Assembly: GCA_964426135.1 (NCBI GenBank) | Contig: CAYRPN010000132.1 | Span: forward strand, 1 to 15,936 | From: CAYRPN01 sp964426135 | Lineage (GTDB): Bacteria; Planctomycetota; Phycisphaerae; Phycisphaerales; Phycisphaeraceae | Reading direction: 5' to 3' | Length of the DNA stretch: 15,936 nt | Shown here: positions 14,291 to 15,936 of the stretch, piece after piece | Layout: each line of letters opens with the position of its first letter | Position numbering within the stretch: the first letter of the stretch is position 1 | Notes under the pieces: model-generated | Databases searched by the model: none | Told to the model about the DNA's origin: nothing | What the model saw: the letters and a program-made list of their open reading frames with translations, nothing else | Program-made: the position numbers and the translations under genes

Positions 14291-14329
14291 AGCCCTCACT
14301 CTGAGCCTCTCCCCGTGGGAGCGGGAGCC
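14291..14329 (-). repeat. CCCTCTCCC-type REP-like hairpin, copy B (inverted, diverged)
   Basis: Read on the minus strand this aligns with copy A at 14041: a stem region like CTCCC/GGGAG followed by GAGAGG and the shared tail GTGAGGGC. It is more diverged than copy A. Together they form an inverted pair around the heptad hairpin. Confidence 0.5.
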
Positions 14330-14342
14330 AAAGAACAGCCTC

Positions 14343-14371
14343 GTGAAAAATCCTGACGCGGCGGTTAATAT
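14343..14371 (+). promoter_or_regulatory. Candidate promoter for the MFS gene
   Basis: GTGAAA (14343-14348), a 17-nt spacer and TAATAT (14366-14371) match four of six bases in each consensus box. The predicted transcript would have a leader of about 40 nt before the ATG at 14420. Confidence 0.4.
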
Positions 14372-14419
14372 GCCCGCACATCCACGCCCCTTCATCTATC
14401 CAGCTAAAGGGTTTGCCAC

Positions 14420-15748
14420 ATGAGCCAGTCTCCCGCCGGTTCCGTCACGCTCAGCACCGCGCCGCCGCTGGGCGCCAAGCTTGGGTCGCAACTTTCGATC
14501 ATGATGTTTCTGCAGTACGCGATCTGGGGCGCGTGGCTGCCGCTGCTGTGGCCGTTCCTGTCGGAGCACCGCAAGTTTTCGCCGGACGACATCGGCTGGA
14601 TGTTCGCCGTGGGCGCCGTCGGCGCGATTGTCGCTCCGTTCGTCGCCGGGCAGATCGCCGACCGCTACTTCTCCACCGAGCGGTTTCTGGGCATCAGTCA
14701 CATTGTCGGCGGCCTGCTGATCTGGCAGCTTTCGGCGATCGAGACGTTCCAAGGATTTCTCTGGTTCTCGCTGGCGTATTCCCTGGTGTATTCGCCGACG
14801 ATGCCGCTGACGAATTCGCTGGCGTTCCATCACATGCCCGATCGCGATCGCGACTTCGGTCGGGTGCGCGTCTGGGGCACGATCGGCTGGATTGTCGTGG
14901 GCATCGGCATGGGCCAGCTCCTGCTGCATCGTCACACGCCGGACTCCGGCCCCGCCGAGGTGATCCGCGCCGCACAGGTCGCGGGCATGGCCGATGCGTT
15001 CAAACTCTCCGGCGCGCTGGGCATCGTCATGGGCGTGTTCTGCTTCTTCCTTCCGCACACGCCGCCCGCCAAGGGTAAGCAGACCAACGCGACCACGGAA
15101 GCGCTGGGCGAAATCAAGAAGCAGCCTCTGCTCACGCTGTTCCTGCTCGCGGTGCCCATCAGTTGCATCCACCAGTTCTATTTCGTTCACGCCAGCACGT
15201 TCCTGGGCCTGCACCAGACAAAGGCCGAAGGCTTCGTCAAAGCGGTGAACTCCGTCGTGGGCGTCGGCGGCGGCGGCCTGATGACGATCGGGCAGATGTC
15301 GGAGATCGCCGTCCTCGCGTTCATCCCGCTGGTGGCCAAGCGCGTGTCGCGCAAGTCCCTGCTGGCGGCAGGCATCCTCGCCTACCTCCTGCGCATGGCG
15401 ATCTTCGCCTATGTTGATTCGCTGCCGGTCATCATGCTCGGCGTCGCGCTGCACGGCTTCTGCTTCGGCTGCTTCATTTTCGTGGCGTTCATGGTCGTCG
15501 ACGAGGAAACCACCGGCGATGTCCGCGCCAGCGCCCAGTCGCTGTTCAACCTCGTCATCGTCGGCATCGGCATCATCGTCGGCAGCAAGATCGCCGGCGC
15601 GGTCGCTACCTGGGCCACCGAGGACGGCAAGATGAACTACGCGAAACTCTTCGGCGTGCCCATGTGGACCGCCGTCGGCTGCCTCGTGTTCCTGCTGGCG
15701 GTGTACCCCGGCGGCAAACGCAAGCCCGCCGAAATCGCCCCGGCGTGA
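14420..15748 (+). CDS. MFS transporter, nucleoside:H+ symporter-like
   Basis: A 442-aa inner-membrane carrier with about 12 hydrophobic helices. The first begins near residue 22 (LGSQLSIMMFLQYAIWGAWLP). The MFS loop 2-3 motif appears as GQIADRY (77-83). PLTNSLAFHHM (129-139) and FGRVRVWGTIGWI (146-158) match the wording of the nucleoside:H+ symporter family (NupG/XapB, Nuc_H_symport). This suggests proton-coupled uptake of a nucleoside or related small molecule, although planctomycete members are not proven to use that substrate. AAAGGG stands 8 nt before the ATG at 14420, which supports this start. The gene is monocistronic, between repeat-filled gaps. Helix 12 is followed by a short Pro/Lys tail ending in KRKPAEIAPA. 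Confidence 0.92.
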   Translation: MSQSPAGSVTLSTAPPLGAKLGSQLSIMMFLQYAIWGAWLPLLWPFLSEHRKFSPDDIGWMFAVGAVGAIVAPFVAGQIADRYFSTERFLGISHIVGGLLIWQLSAIETFQGFLWFSLAYSLVYSPTMPLTNSLAFHHMPDRDRDFGRVRVWGTIGWIVVGIGMGQLLLHRHTPDSGPAEVIRAAQVAGMADAFKLSGALGIVMGVFCFFLPHTPPAKGKQTNATTEALGEIKKQPLLTLFLLAVPISCIHQFYFVHASTFLGLHQTKAEGFVKAVNSVVGVGGGGLMTIGQMSEIAVLAFIPLVAKRVSRKSLLAAGILAYLLRMAIFAYVDSLPVIMLGVALHGFCFGCFIFVAFMVVDEETTGDVRASAQSLFNLVIVGIGIIVGSKIAGAVATWATEDGKMNYAKLFGVPMWTAVGCLVFLLAVYPGGKRKPAEIAPA

Positions 15749-15751
15749 AAT

Positions 15752-15815
15752 GAGTGGAGCAGACGAGGTGTGGAGCGGGCAAGTTGTGGAGCAGACGAGG
15801 CGTGGAGCGGGCGAT
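15752..15815. repeat. 16-nt tandem array, four units
   Basis: Four consecutive 16-nt units share the core GTGGAGC. Units 1 and 3 end CAGACGAG-like and units 2 and 4 end CGGGC-like, so the real repeat is a 32-nt pair duplicated once. It begins 3 nt after the MFS stop. Confidence 0.75.
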
Positions 15816-15822
15816 CGCGTAG

Positions 15823-15851
15823 GGTGCGTCAAGGCTCGGCGCGGACGCACC
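15823..15851. repeat. GGTGCGTC hairpin
   Basis: GGTGCGTC (15823-15830) and GACGCACC (15844-15851) form a perfect 8-bp stem with a 13-nt loop. The motif resembles short interspersed hairpins found in many bacterial genomes. With no T-run, it is only a possible end signal for the MFS transcript. Confidence 0.55.
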
Positions 15852-15892
15852 ACGGCAATCATTAAGGAATCGGAGCGAAACAAGTTCCCCAT

Positions 15893-15936
15893 TTAGCCGG
15901 CGGGCTTGCCCGCCGAGACGCCCTCGGCGGGCAAGC
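15893..15936 (+). repeat. TTAGCC-headed REP-like hairpin at the window edge, probably half of a doublet
   Basis: TTAGCC (15893-15898) leads into CGGCGGGC/GCCCGCCG (15898-15905 with 15908-15915). A competing and stronger 14-bp perfect stem pairs 15904-15917 with 15923-15936 over the loop ACGCC. The second arm runs to the last base, so the inverted partner is cut off by the window edge. Confidence 0.6.

Larger units (their letters stand above)
14013..14419. other. Gene-free composite repeat region
   Basis: This 407-nt gap holds no credible gene. In order it contains a REP-like hairpin (14041), the two arms of a heptad hairpin (14112-14233), a decamer array (14241-14280), an inverted second REP-like copy (14291-14329) and the probable MFS promoter (14343-14371). 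The two REP-like copies point toward each other and bracket the heptad hairpin and the decamers. Confidence 0.75.

Noticed and set aside
14396..15892. A 498-residue open frame antisense to the MFS gene
   Set aside because: The product is rich in His, Asp, Gln and Arg with no membrane segments or motifs. The sense frame is a convincing 12-TM carrier.

Overview
The window is GC-rich chromosomal DNA with tightly packed, mostly plus-strand genes. TTG starts, weak or missing Shine-Dalgarno sites, a giant exported PQQ-type beta-propeller protein, small lineage-restricted membrane proteins and many REP-like intergenic hairpins suggest a planctomycete, perhaps of the Phycisphaerae. This is an inference from gene style, since no rRNA or other phylogenetic marker is present.

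Layout. Positions 1-82 hold a short hairpin and no gene. Two small minus-strand genes follow: a conserved-looking 125-aa protein (83-460) and an extremely Asp/Glu-rich 87-aa protein (530-793). A divergent promoter region (794-1085) separates them from plus-strand genes. These are a TTG-started membrane protein overlapping a second small membrane protein (1086-1966), trpD (2070-3110) overlapping a small basic protein (3107-3388), and an ABC exporter of the MacB/YbbAP type (ATPase 3523-4260, 10-TM permease 4199-6832). Then come tsaB (7060-7776), der with a charged insert (7983-9587), the 1461-aa exported propeller protein (9627-14012) and a 12-TM nucleoside-symporter-like MFS carrier (14420-15748).

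The genes are a mix of housekeeping (trpD, tsaB, der) and envelope or transport functions. Only three sets look co-translated: the two membrane proteins, trpD plus the basic protein, and the ABC ATPase plus its permease.

The most unusual content is intergenic. Three gaps (1973-2060, 6838-7055, 14112-14233) hold arrays with a strict 7-nt period arranged as two complementary arms, forming large hairpins. The heptamer sequence differs completely between loci, while the 7-nt period and inverted-arm layout are kept. Other repeats are hairpins headed by TTAGCC (7821-7904 and the window end), an inverted pair of CCCTCTCCC-type hairpins (14041-14075 and 14291-14329), a decamer array (14241-14280) and a 16-nt tandem array (15752-15815). 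No CRISPR, transposase, tRNA or rRNA gene was found.
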